In this document: positions 1-7,065 of the stretch, piece after piece
Layout of the letters: every line of letters starts with the position of its first letter
Position numbering within the stretch: position 1 is the first letter of the stretch
NCBI GenBank assembly: GCA_958442925.1
Contig: CAUCIO010000032.1
Span: forward strand, 1 to 17,181
DNA length: 17,181 nucleotides
Direction: 5' to 3'
Source: an uncultured Clostridium sp.
GTDB taxonomy: Bacteria > Bacillota > Clostridia > Lachnospirales > Lachnospiraceae
Made by a program: the position numbers and the translations under genes
Notes under the pieces: generated by a model
The model's database searches: none
Seen by the model: the letters and a program-made list of their open reading frames with translations, nothing else
What the model was told of the DNA's origin: nothing

Positions 1-365
1 GAGGAGCCTATGTGACAAACGGAACATGGACCAACGTTCAGGATGGCTGGACTTTCACAAAGGAGAATGGAGAGAAGGCAGTTTCCTGCTGGATTTACAC
101 TCTCTGGGGTGAGTCCTATGAATGGTATTACTTCAATGCAGAAGGTAAGATGGCAGCCGGATGGGTTGAGGCTGACGGACAGACCTTCTATCTGAATCCT
201 GTATCTGACGGTACGAGAGGAAAGATGATGACAGGCTGGCAGCTGATTGAAGGAAAATACTATTACTTCAACACCGTATCCGACGGCACAAGAGGAGCTC
301 TTTACAGAAACAGAACGACTCCCGACGGATATCAGGTAGGAGCAGACGGAGTCTGGATCCAGTAA
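1..365 (+). CDS. Cell-wall/choline-binding repeat protein, C-terminal fragment
   Basis: This is the 3' end of a longer gene: the frame is open to the left edge (codons Gly-Ala-Tyr precede the GTG at 12), so that GTG is probably not the real start. The visible part consists of aromatic and glycine-rich repeats of the CW_binding/choline-binding type, with recurring GW, YYFN and SDGTRG motifs and the terminal motif DGYQVGADGVW. Such repeats anchor exported proteins non-covalently to teichoic acids or other wall polymers. The catalytic or adhesive part lies outside the window, so the specific job cannot be told. It ends at TAA 363-365 and is followed at once by a strong terminator, so it is the last gene of its transcript. 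Confidence 0.85.
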   Translation, partial: GAYVTNGTWTNVQDGWTFTKENGEKAVSCWIYTLWGESYEWYYFNAEGKMAAGWVEADGQTFYLNPVSDGTRGKMMTGWQLIEGKYYYFNTVSDGTRGALYRNRTTPDGYQVGADGVWIQ

Positions 366-388
366 AAATAGTGTGAAAAAGTAAAACA

Positions 389-463
389 GGGCAGAGAGAG
401 ATGGTTTCGCGGCTCCAATGGAAAGCCGCCGGAAACCATCTCCTCTGCCCGTTTTGCTGTTTT
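389..463 (+). terminator. Rho-independent terminator after the cell-wall-binding gene
   Basis: Long hairpin: left arm from GGGCAGAG at 389 through GATGGTTTC to GCGGCT (413), right arm from AGCCGCC (424) through GGAAACCATC to CTCTGCCC (450), with small mismatches and an AT-rich loop. A T-rich tail (451-463) follows. It lies 24 bases after the stop codon. Confidence 0.85.
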
Positions 464-489
464 CTAGGAAATCCACCAGATTTGGCAGC

Positions 490-645
490 AGGAATAAAAC
501 ATAGCGGATTTTCCTTTCCAAGAATTCACTATAGGAATAAACCATAGTTTCCGGTGACTTCAAGTGGAACAAGGAAACTATGGTTTATTCCTTATACTGA
601 TGACTTTAAGTGGAACAAGGAAAACTTTTTATCTCTTATTCCCTA
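490..645. repeat. Nested palindromic intergenic repeat
   Basis: The core is a perfect 19-bp inverted repeat, GGAATAAACCATAGTTTCC at 534-552 and its complement at 573-591, with a 20-base loop. Half-units flank it: AGGAATAAAACATAG at 490-504 nearly repeats 533-547, and TGACTTTAAGTGGAACAAGG at 601-620 repeats 555-574 with one change, at a spacing of 46 bases. The left outer part (490-530) is also a degraded inverted copy of the right outer part (about 609-645). No open frame of any quality lies inside. It fills most of the gene-free stretch between the surface-protein gene and the S1-domain gene; I see no convincing promoter in the remaining 646-740. It may be a small non-autonomous repeat (MITE-like) or a decayed insertion-sequence end. 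Confidence 0.7.
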
Positions 646-756
646 AAATTTCTCTTTTGTCGAAAGAAATGCATATTTTTTGCAGGAAAACTATAGAAAT
701 ATCAGATAGGATATGGTTAAATAGATATAGAATTTTAGAATCAGGAGGAAAGATGT

Positions 757-1470
757 ATGTCAGAAGAAAGATTAAATGAAAATATGGAGAATATGGAGAC
801 CATGGCCGATTACGAGAAGGAGATCGAGGAATCCTTTAAGAGAAATGAGGACACTCCTGTATGGGAGAAATTTGCCAGACTGATGGAGGAGAAGACTCCC
901 CTTCAGGTGGAGATCGCCGAGGTGGTAAACGGCGGCGTAACCGCTTACGTGGACGGCGTCAGAGGCTTTATCCCGGCTTCCAAGCTGGCCGCTTCCTATG
1001 TGGAGAACCTGGAGGAGTGGGTTGGAAAAACCATTGACGTGCAGGTGATCACGGTGGAGGAAGAGAGGAAGAAACTGGTTCTGTCCGGACGGGAGCTGGC
1101 CAGAGCGAAAGAGCAGGAAGAAAAGAAAAAGAGAGTGGAGCAGTGCCAGGTAGGAGCGGTGATGGAGGGAACCGTGGAGACGATTAAGGACTACGGCGCT
1201 TTTGTCAGACTGGAGAACGGACTGTCAGGCCTGGTTCACGTATCCCGCATCAGCAGCCAGAGAATTAAGCATCCAGGCGCAGTTTTAAAGGAAGGCCAGA
1301 CGGTCAAGGTGAAGATTGTGGGAATCAAGGACGGAAAGCTGAGCCTCAGCATCCGGGACGCCCAGGAAAAAGAAGAGGAAGAGCTTCAGCAGGAGGAATT
1401 TTTCGATTACCACGAGAACGGCCAGGCTGCTACCAGCCTTGGTTCCCTGTTAAAAGGACTGAAATTTTAA
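757..1470 (+). CDS. S1 RNA-binding domain protein (two S1 domains)
   Basis: A 237-residue cytoplasmic protein. An acidic N-terminal tail (1-45) is followed by two S1/OB-fold domains. The first, about 48-115, includes GVTAYVDGVRGFIPASKL; the second, about 130-200, includes GTVETIKDYGAFVRLENG, GLVHVSRIS and KLSLSIRDA. A Glu-rich tail follows. The second domain has the canonical S1 core, while the first is more diverged. Full ribosomal protein S1 carries four to six such domains, so this is a short S1-like protein of the kind common in Clostridia, probably binding RNA or the ribosome. The start at 757 is set by AGGAGG at 743-748; an ATG at 753 is out of frame. It is the first gene of a likely operon with relQ and dtd (54-base gap). 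The precise target is unknown. Confidence 0.85.
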   Translation: MSEERLNENMENMETMADYEKEIEESFKRNEDTPVWEKFARLMEEKTPLQVEIAEVVNGGVTAYVDGVRGFIPASKLAASYVENLEEWVGKTIDVQVITVEEERKKLVLSGRELARAKEQEEKKKRVEQCQVGAVMEGTVETIKDYGAFVRLENGLSGLVHVSRISSQRIKHPGAVLKEGQTVKVKIVGIKDGKLSLSIRDAQEKEEEELQQEEFFDYHENGQAATSLGSLLKGLKF

Positions 1471-1524
1471 CAAAATATTCGGCTCAGCCAGCGCGAAAGC
1501 TTCAGTGAAAGGAGGCCGTTCATA

Positions 1525-2208
1525 GTGAATATTCCAAAGAGTTTTAATCAGATGGATCAATGGAAGGCCGTGATGTTTTTGTATAACTCCGCGCTGAAGG
1601 AGATTAATACAAAGATCGAGATTTTGAACAATGAGTTTGTTCATATTTATTCCTACAATCCGATTGAACATATTAAATCCAGACTGAAGACGCCGGAAAG
1701 CATTGTCAAAAAGCTGAAAAGCGACGGCAGAGAGGTGACGATCCCCAACATGATCGATCACCTCAGCGATATTGCCGGAATCAGGATTATATGTTCCTTC
1801 ACTTCAGATATTTACAGGATTGCCGATATGATTGCCAGGCAGTCGGACGTAACGGTGCTGTATGTGAAGGATTATATTAAAAATCCAAAGCCTAATGGGT
1901 ATAAGAGCTACCACATGGTGGTGACAATCCCCATTTACCTGAGCGAGGGGCCAGTGGACACCAAAGTTGAGATTCAGATCCGCACGGTAGCCATGGACTT
2001 CTGGGCCAGCCTGGAACACAAGATCTACTATAAATTCGAGGGAAATGCTCCTGACTTTCTGGAAAAGGAGCTGAAGGCCTGCGCCGATATGGTAGATCTT
2101 CTGGATGCCAAGATGTTTTCCCTCAACGAGGCGATTATGAAAATCAGCGCAGAGCAGAGGCTAAAAGAGGAAGAGGAGTTCAGACGTGCTCAGGAGACTC
2201 AGGAATAA
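1525..2208 (+). CDS. relQ: Small alarmone synthetase, RelQ-type GTP pyrophosphokinase
   Basis: A 227-residue single-domain (p)ppGpp synthetase that transfers pyrophosphate from ATP to GDP or GTP. The RelA_SpoT synthetase domain spans about 35-175: DIAGIRIICSF (82-92), KNPKPNGYKSYH (119-130) and VEIQIRTVAMDFWASLEHK (148-166), with the expected Glu149, Gln151 and His165. There is no N-terminal HD hydrolase and no C-terminal TGS/ACT regulatory region, so it is a stand-alone synthetase rather than a long Rel/SpoT. A charged helical tail (about 180-227) fits the RelQ/YjbM subgroup; RelP is the alternative. The GTG start follows AAAGGAGG at 1508-1514. dtd starts 21 bases downstream, so the two are co-transcribed. 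Confidence 0.9.
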   Translation: MNIPKSFNQMDQWKAVMFLYNSALKEINTKIEILNNEFVHIYSYNPIEHIKSRLKTPESIVKKLKSDGREVTIPNMIDHLSDIAGIRIICSFTSDIYRIADMIARQSDVTVLYVKDYIKNPKPNGYKSYHMVVTIPIYLSEGPVDTKVEIQIRTVAMDFWASLEHKIYYKFEGNAPDFLEKELKACADMVDLLDAKMFSLNEAIMKISAEQRLKEEEEFRRAQETQE

Positions 2209-2229
2209 TGAAAGACGGAGAAAAAGGAC

Positions 2230-2682
2230 ATGAAAATTGTACTGCAGAGAGTAACCCAGGCCAGTGTGACAGTGGATGGGCAGGTAATCGGAAAGATAGG
2301 ACAGGGATTTCTTGTTTTGCTGGGAGTGTGCGATACTGACACAGAGGCGGTTGCAGACAAGATGGTAGACAAGCTGTGCAAGCTCAGAATTTTCCAGGAT
2401 GATCAGGGGAAAACCAATCTTTCCCTGGCGGACGTGGGTGGAGAGCTTTTAGTTGTCAGCCAGTTTACCCTGTATGCGGACTGTAAAAAGGGCAACAGGC
2501 CCAGCTTTGTCAAAGCGGGAGCTCCGGACATGGCTAACCGGCTTTACGAATACGTAGTGGAGAAATGCAAAGGCTATGTAAGCCGTGTGGAGCACGGGGA
2601 GTTTGGCGCAGACATGAAGGTAGAGCTTTTAAATGACGGCCCGTTTACTCTGGTACTGGACAGTGAGGAAATCTGCCGGTAG
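2230..2682 (+). CDS. dtd: D-aminoacyl-tRNA deacylase
   Basis: This homodimeric enzyme hydrolyses D-amino acids, and mis-attached glycine, from tRNA and so protects translation from D-residues. At 150 residues it is the normal length of the DTD family. The family motifs are present: SQFTLYAD (77-84), RPSF (90-93), GEFGADM (123-129) and NDGPFT (135-140). The Gly-Pro of the last motif corresponds to the cross-subunit Gly-cisPro pair that rejects L-amino acids; the usual NxGPVT has Phe in place of Val here. GGAG at 2217-2220 sets the start. The gene lies 21 bases after relQ and probably shares its transcript. Confidence 0.95.
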   Translation: MKIVLQRVTQASVTVDGQVIGKIGQGFLVLLGVCDTDTEAVADKMVDKLCKLRIFQDDQGKTNLSLADVGGELLVVSQFTLYADCKKGNRPSFVKAGAPDMANRLYEYVVEKCKGYVSRVEHGEFGADMKVELLNDGPFTLVLDSEEICR

Positions 2683-2783
2683 GAAAGAAGGGTTCTTCAG
2701 AAGATTAGAACGGAGCGTTCATATATATTTAAGGACAGGTGAAAATGATATGAGCGCGAAAATAGGAAAGGAGTATTGCAGAT

Positions 2784-4172
2784 ATGGGTGAAAACGTAAA
2801 GGAGCTGCAGAAGCAGCTGACATGGGAATTCCCGCACATTGCAAAGGAGGCGCCGGATCAGACGAAAGAGGCGGCCGAATACTGCGAGGGATATAAGGTA
2901 TTTTTAAATAAGGCAAAGACAGAGAGAGAGTTTGTGGCTGAGGCAGTGAGGATTCTCTCAGAGGGCGGATACCAGGAGTATGAGATTGGAAGAAAGTATG
3001 AGACAGGCGATAAGGTTTATTATATTAACCGTAAAAAAGCCCTGATTATGACTACCTTCGGCTGTCGGCCGTTAGAGGAGGGCATCCGCTTAAATATTGC
3101 CCATATTGACTCTCCCCGTCTTGACTTAAAGCCCAATCCGCTCTATGAGAAGACAGATCTGGCCTTCTTAAAGACTCATTATTACGGCGGAATCCGTAAA
3201 TATCAGTGGGCTACCATTCCATTAGCTATGCACGGCGTGGTAATTACAAAGGATGGAGAGGCAGTCAATATCTGCATTGGAGAGGATGAGGGTGATCCGG
3301 TATTCTGCGTGACAGATCTGCTTCCCCACCTGGCTGCAGAGCAGAACGAGAGAAAGCTGAAGGATGGAATCAAGGGCGAGGAACTGAACGTTCTGGTAGG
3401 CTCCATTCCATATGCAGGCGAGGAGATCAAGGAGCCGGTGAAGCTTCTGGTACTCAAGCTGTTAAATGAAAAATACGGCATGACAGAGAAGGATTTCACC
3501 AGAGCGGAGATCGAGATGGTTCCGGCTGTAAAAGCGACAGATGTGGGTCTGGACAGAAGCCTGGTAGGCGCTTACGGACAGGATGACAAGGTATGCGCTT
3601 ACACAGCCATGACGGCCGAGATGGCTACAGAGAAGCCGGAGTACACCACAGTAACTGTTCTGGCTGACAAGGAGGAGATCGGCTCTGTGGGAAACACAGG
3701 ACTGGATTCTGATTTCAGCCTTCATTATATCGAGTATCTGGCAGATGCAGCAGGCGCAGATGTGAAGACTGTGCTGAGAAATTCTGTATGCCTTTCCTCC
3801 GATGTAAACGCAGCTTATGATCCTACCTTTGCCAGCGTTTATGAGGAGCACAACTCCTGCTATGTAAACAAGGGCTGCGTACTCACCAAATACACAGGTG
3901 CCAGAGGAAAATCCGGAAGCAACGACGCCAGCGCAGAGACCATGGCTAAGGTGATCGACATTATGGACCGTGAAGGAGTGTACTGGCAGACAGGCGAGCT
4001 GGGCGCAGTTGACGTAGGAGGAGGCGGAACTGTTGCCTGCTTCGTGGCTAAGATGGATGTGGACGTAGTAGACCTGGGAGTTCCGATTCTGGCTATGCAC
4101 GCGCCTTTCGAGCTGGCGTCCAAGCTGGATATTTACAACACTTACAAGGCGTTTAAGGCATTCTATAAATAA
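2784..4172 (+). CDS. M18 family zinc aminopeptidase
   Basis: A 462-residue cytoplasmic metallopeptidase that removes N-terminal residues from peptides, belonging to the M18 (aspartyl aminopeptidase/LapI) family. Visible signatures are AHIDSPRLDLKP (106-117), with metal-ligand His107 in a variant of the usual AHTDSP, then GQDDKV (265-270), ADKEEIGS (294-301) with the catalytic and metal-binding glutamates, the glycine-rich DVGGGGTVACF, and a final MHAPFE with His439 as the C-terminal metal ligand. All key residues appear intact and the length is normal. The start is fixed by AAAGGAG at 2767-2773. It follows dtd after 101 bases and may have its own promoter, though I see none I trust. Substrate preference cannot be read from sequence. 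Confidence 0.9.
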   Translation: MGENVKELQKQLTWEFPHIAKEAPDQTKEAAEYCEGYKVFLNKAKTEREFVAEAVRILSEGGYQEYEIGRKYETGDKVYYINRKKALIMTTFGCRPLEEGIRLNIAHIDSPRLDLKPNPLYEKTDLAFLKTHYYGGIRKYQWATIPLAMHGVVITKDGEAVNICIGEDEGDPVFCVTDLLPHLAAEQNERKLKDGIKGEELNVLVGSIPYAGEEIKEPVKLLVLKLLNEKYGMTEKDFTRAEIEMVPAVKATDVGLDRSLVGAYGQDDKVCAYTAMTAEMATEKPEYTTVTVLADKEEIGSVGNTGLDSDFSLHYIEYLADAAGADVKTVLRNSVCLSSDVNAAYDPTFASVYEEHNSCYVNKGCVLTKYTGARGKSGSNDASAETMAKVIDIMDREGVYWQTGELGAVDVGGGGTVACFVAKMDVDVVDLGVPILAMHAPFELASKLDIYNTYKAFKAFYK

Positions 4173-4239
4173 ATCTTAAAAAACAGTAAAAATCGGAAAA
4201 ACTCTTTTTTATCACAGCATTTTGTGATATTATGTGTGT

Positions 4240-4245
4240 TATACT
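4240..4245 (+). promoter_or_regulatory. Possible extended -10 promoter for the trigger-factor lipoprotein gene
   Basis: TG-T-TATACT at 4237-4245 is an extended -10 match in an AT-rich intergenic region. The -35 position (about 4217-4222, GCATTT) is poor. If used, the transcript would start near 4252, at the base of the following hairpin, giving a leader of about 110 bases. Confidence 0.35.
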
Positions 4246-4251
4246 TTTCGG

Positions 4252-4292
4252 AACGTGTTTGGAGATGGATTTCCATTTCCAAGCACGTTTTT
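4252..4292 (+). terminator. Rho-independent terminator after the M18 aminopeptidase gene
   Basis: A 17-bp stem (4252-4268 with 4273-4289, pairing complete apart from two G-T pairs) with the four-base loop ATTT, closed by TTTTT at 4288-4292. It lies 79 bases after the aminopeptidase stop and ends the relQ-dtd-aminopeptidase side. Confidence 0.8.
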
Positions 4293-4308
4293 AAAGAAGA
4301 GTGATGAA

Positions 4309-4331
4309 AAAAGGCGGCCGGGCCGTCTTTT
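4309..4331 (+). terminator. Second compact hairpin with A/T arms in the leader of the next gene
   Basis: AAAAGGCGGC (4309-4318) pairs with GCCGTCTTTT (4322-4331) around a three-base loop, with one G-T pair. It is a short GC-rich stem with A-tract and T-tract arms, typical of a bidirectional terminator. It sits only 33 bases before the lipoprotein start codon, so it could be a back-up terminator or an attenuator. Confidence 0.5.
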
Positions 4332-4363
4332 CCAACATTAAAAGAGAGTAAGAGGACAGGTCA

Positions 4364-5485
4364 ATGAGAAAATTTGTAAAGGCAGGACTTGCAGGAATCG
4401 CAGCTCTGATGCTTATGACAGGCTGTGGAGCAAAGGAACAGACGGCGACTCCGTCTGATGCAGACAGTAAAGCAGAGCAGACAGACGCTTCAGAAGAAAG
4501 CACAGAAGAGTATGTTGCCGAGGGAAGTATTACCCTGGGAGAGTATAAGAAGATTCCGGTTACAGTGATTAATCCGACTGTTTCGGACGAAGAACTGCAG
4601 AGCCGGATTGACACAGTACTTGGAGGCCATGCTACATGGGATGCAGTGGACAGAGAGGCAGTGGACGGAGACAGAGTAAAGATTGACTACAAGGGCTTAA
4701 AGGATGGAGAGGCTTTTGAGGGAGGCACTGCTGAAGGATATACGCTGGTGCTGGGCTCTAATACCTTTATTGACGGCTTTGAGGAAGGCCTCATCGGAGT
4801 AAAGGCCGGAGAGGAGAGGGACTTAAATCTGACGTTCCCGGAGGACTATCAGGCGGAGGATCTGGCCGGACAGGACGTTGTATTTGAGGTGAAGGTTCAC
4901 GAGGTAGCTGAAAAGCATGTGCCGGAGCTGACAGACGAGTTTGTAGCTGAGAATTTCCCGGAGTTTGGAACTGTGGAGGCCTACAAGGCAGATCTGAAGC
5001 AGCAGATGTTAGATTCCAAGACTATGCAGAGTGAGCAGCAGAGAGATGCAGAGCTTCTGGCAGCGGTGGTAGAGAATTCTGAGATTATCTGCGCTACAGA
5101 CGAAGTAAATGAAGTGTATGATCAGCAGATCCAGTATTATACCTCTATGGCGGGAATGTACGGCATGGGGCTGGCTGACTATGCGGCTATGATGGGCATG
5201 GACGAGGACGGTTTCCGCACAGAGGTGAGAAAGATGTCTGAGCAGACTGTAAAACAGCAGATGGCTCTGATGGAGATTGCCAAGAAAGAAAAGCTGACAG
5301 TTGATGACAAGGACAGAGAGGCCCTGGCTGAAGAGTATAAGGATGCTTACGAGAGCGTGGAGGACATGATTGAGAAAGCCGGCGCTGAAAATGTAGACAA
5401 TGCAGTTCTCTATGATAAAGCAATCCAGGTAGTTGTGGATCATGCGGATATTACAAAGGTGGATGGGCTGGCAGTAGCTGAGTAA
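4364..5485 (+). CDS. Trigger-factor-like FKBP peptidyl-prolyl isomerase lipoprotein
   Basis: A 373-residue exported lipoprotein. Residues 1-21 form a lipoprotein signal peptide (positive MRKFVK, hydrophobic core, lipobox LMTGC with Cys21). A Ser/Thr/Glu-rich linker (about 25-52) follows. The FKBP domain is at about 100-181 (DGDRVKIDYKG, GFEEGLIGVKAGEERDL, PEDY), followed by a helical trigger-factor C-terminal domain (about 185-373, starting PELTDEFVAENFPEFGT). The N-terminal ribosome-binding domain of true trigger factor is replaced by the signal peptide and linker. It therefore most likely acts as a chaperone/isomerase on the outer face of the membrane, comparable in role to PrsA. The start follows AGAGGA at 4351-4356. 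xpt begins 30 bases downstream. Confidence 0.88.
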   Translation: MRKFVKAGLAGIAALMLMTGCGAKEQTATPSDADSKAEQTDASEESTEEYVAEGSITLGEYKKIPVTVINPTVSDEELQSRIDTVLGGHATWDAVDREAVDGDRVKIDYKGLKDGEAFEGGTAEGYTLVLGSNTFIDGFEEGLIGVKAGEERDLNLTFPEDYQAEDLAGQDVVFEVKVHEVAEKHVPELTDEFVAENFPEFGTVEAYKADLKQQMLDSKTMQSEQQRDAELLAAVVENSEIICATDEVNEVYDQQIQYYTSMAGMYGMGLADYAAMMGMDEDGFRTEVRKMSEQTVKQQMALMEIAKKEKLTVDDKDREALAEEYKDAYESVEDMIEKAGAENVDNAVLYDKAIQVVVDHADITKVDGLAVAE

Positions 5486-5515
5486 TTTGCTGAGGATAGC
5501 AGGAGGATGTAGAAA

Positions 5516-6109
5516 ATGCAGATGTTATATGACAGAATCCGCAGGGACGGAGTGGTGAGAGCTGGAAACGTGCTGAAGGTAGACCGCTTCCTGAATCATC
5601 AGATGGATATTGAGCTGTTTAAGGAGATTGGCAAAGAGTTTAAGCGCCGCTTCGCAGATGCAGAGGTAAATAAGATTCTGACGATTGAGGCGTCCGGTAT
5701 TGGAATCGCCTGCATTGTAGCCCAGTATTTCAACGTACCGGTGGTATTTGCCAAGAAGACCAAGACAAAGAATATTGCAGGAGATGTTTACACCACAAAG
5801 GTGGAATCCTTTACCCACGGAACCGTATACGACATCATCGTGTCCAAGGAATTTCTGGGAAAGGGAGATAAGGTTCTTGTGATTGACGATTTCCTGGCTA
5901 AGGGAAAGGCCCTGGACGGTCTGACAACACTGATTCAGAATTCAGGAGCTGAGCTGGTGGGAGCTGGAATCGTCATTGAGAAGGGCTTCCAGTGCGGCGG
6001 CGACATTATCCGCCAGAAGGGAATCCGTCTGGAGTCTCTGGCTATTGTGGACAGCATGGATGAGACCACAGGAGAGATTGTGTTCCGAGGTGAGGAGAAA
6101 CAGGCATAG
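5516..6109 (+). CDS. xpt: Xanthine phosphoribosyltransferase
   Basis: This enzyme converts xanthine and PRPP to XMP in purine salvage and acts in the cytoplasm. At 197 residues it matches Bacillus Xpt in length and motifs: KVDRFLNHQMD (21-31), TIEASGIGIA (56-65), the PRPP-binding segment VLVIDDFLAKGKA (120-132), and GIVIEKGFQ with ESLAIVDS near the end. AGGAGG at 5501-5506 supports the ATG at 5516; Met3 (5522) is a weaker alternative. Only 30 bases separate it from the lipoprotein gene, so it is probably read from that transcript. There is no purine riboswitch upstream, unlike the xpt-pbuX operon of Bacillus, so control by guanine at this site is unlikely. Confidence 0.93.
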   Translation: MQMLYDRIRRDGVVRAGNVLKVDRFLNHQMDIELFKEIGKEFKRRFADAEVNKILTIEASGIGIACIVAQYFNVPVVFAKKTKTKNIAGDVYTTKVESFTHGTVYDIIVSKEFLGKGDKVLVIDDFLAKGKALDGLTTLIQNSGAELVGAGIVIEKGFQCGGDIIRQKGIRLESLAIVDSMDETTGEIVFRGEEKQA

Positions 6110-6177
6110 ATACTGAAGGATTCAGAGAGATTCTGAGCTGAATATATACAACGAGGAAAACATAAAGGAATTACAAA

Positions 6178-6975
6178 GTGGGAAACAGAAAAGCGCTTTT
6201 TTTTGATATTGACGGAACGCTGCTCAGCGAGGGGAAAGACAGAAAAGTACCGGAGAGCGCCAGAAAGGCTCTCCTGCAGGCGAGGGAGAAGGGACACCTG
6301 GTGTTTGTGAACACCGGAAGAACCTGGTGCGAGACGAAGGAGGTCAGGCATCTGATTGACGCAGACGGCTGGCTCTGCGGCTGCGGTACCTATCTGATGG
6401 CAGAGGGAGAAGTGATTTACGACTGGAGAATCGCCCCGGAACGGGGAGCCGAGCTGATCAAACTCATACGGGACTGCGGCATGGACGGGGTGTTGGAGGG
6501 CGTGGAGGCCTGCTATATGCAGAAGGCCCCGTCCCCGGCCAGTGCGGTGGAGCAGTGCAGACAGGATTTTTCAGCTCTGGGGATTGTCTCAGAGAAAACC
6601 TGGGACGACGAGGGGATCAGCTTCTCGAAATTTTGCCTGGTGACAGATGAAAACAGCTGTCTGGAGCGGTTTAAGGAAGAAACCAGGGAGGATTTGGAAG
6701 TGATCGACCGGGGAAGCACCTTTGTGGAGGTGGTTCCCAGAGGGCACTCGAAGGCGGCTGCCATCGAGAGAATTCTGCGCCAGTACGGGCTTTCCCTGGA
6801 GGACGCCTGGGTATTCGGAGACAGCATGAACGATCTGTCCATGTTCCAGTATGCTCAGAATGCCGTGCTGATGGGGAAGCACGATAAAGAGCTGGAGTCC
6901 TACGCGTCTTTCATAACGAAGACGGTGGAGGAGGATGGAATCGCCTTCGCCATGGAGAAGTTCGGACTAATTTAA
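6178..6975 (+). CDS. Cof-type HAD-superfamily phosphatase
   Basis: A 265-residue cytoplasmic hydrolase of the HAD IIB (Cof) group, which dephosphorylates sugar phosphates, nucleotides or cofactor precursors such as FMN. The four HAD motifs are visible: I, DIDGT (10-14), with nucleophile Asp10 and acid/base Asp12; II, NTGR (Thr46); III, GHSK (Lys192); and IV, GDSMND (214-219). The middle third is the C2-type cap. The GTG start at 6178 is supported by AAAGGA at 6164-6169. It follows xpt after 68 bases and is the last gene before the convergent hut operon. The substrate cannot be told from sequence. Confidence 0.9.
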   Translation: MGNRKALFFDIDGTLLSEGKDRKVPESARKALLQAREKGHLVFVNTGRTWCETKEVRHLIDADGWLCGCGTYLMAEGEVIYDWRIAPERGAELIKLIRDCGMDGVLEGVEACYMQKAPSPASAVEQCRQDFSALGIVSEKTWDDEGISFSKFCLVTDENSCLERFKEETREDLEVIDRGSTFVEVVPRGHSKAAAIERILRQYGLSLEDAWVFGDSMNDLSMFQYAQNAVLMGKHDKELESYASFITKTVEEDGIAFAMEKFGLI

Positions 6976-6998
6976 TCAGTATTCTGCTTTGCAGGAGC

Positions 6999-7055
6999 AA
7001 ACACGTAAAACAGCGTCTGGATATTATGTTCGGCCGCTGTTTTACGTGTTTTTGA
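6999..7055. terminator. Bidirectional terminator between the HAD gene and hutI
   Basis: A perfect 17-bp stem, AAACACGTAAAACAGCG (6999-7015) with its complement at 7035-7051, around a 19-base loop. On the plus strand it runs into TTTTT (7049-7053). It is 24 bases after the HAD stop and 15 bases beyond the hutI stop, so it can serve both converging transcripts. Confidence 0.88.
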
Positions 7056-7065
7056 CTAATGAGGA

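Noticed and set aside
490..645. CRISPR array
   Set aside because: Two to three imperfect units with no regular spacers, no cas genes, and units in both orientations.
564..779. 71-codon frame overlapping the palindromic repeat and the S1 gene start
   Set aside because: It starts on GTG inside the repeat, resembles nothing, and overlaps the well-supported S1-domain gene.
2708..2720. LexA/SOS box (GAAC...GTTC)
   Set aside because: The half-sites are separated by five bases, not the four of the Gram-positive consensus, and the downstream aminopeptidase is not an SOS gene.
3462..4100. 212-codon open frame antisense to the M18 aminopeptidase
   Set aside because: Its composition is Cys/His/Ser-rich shadow sequence and the opposite strand has all M18 motifs.
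5486..5515. Purine riboswitch before xpt
   Set aside because: Only 30 bases separate xpt from the preceding gene, with no aptamer-like sequence.
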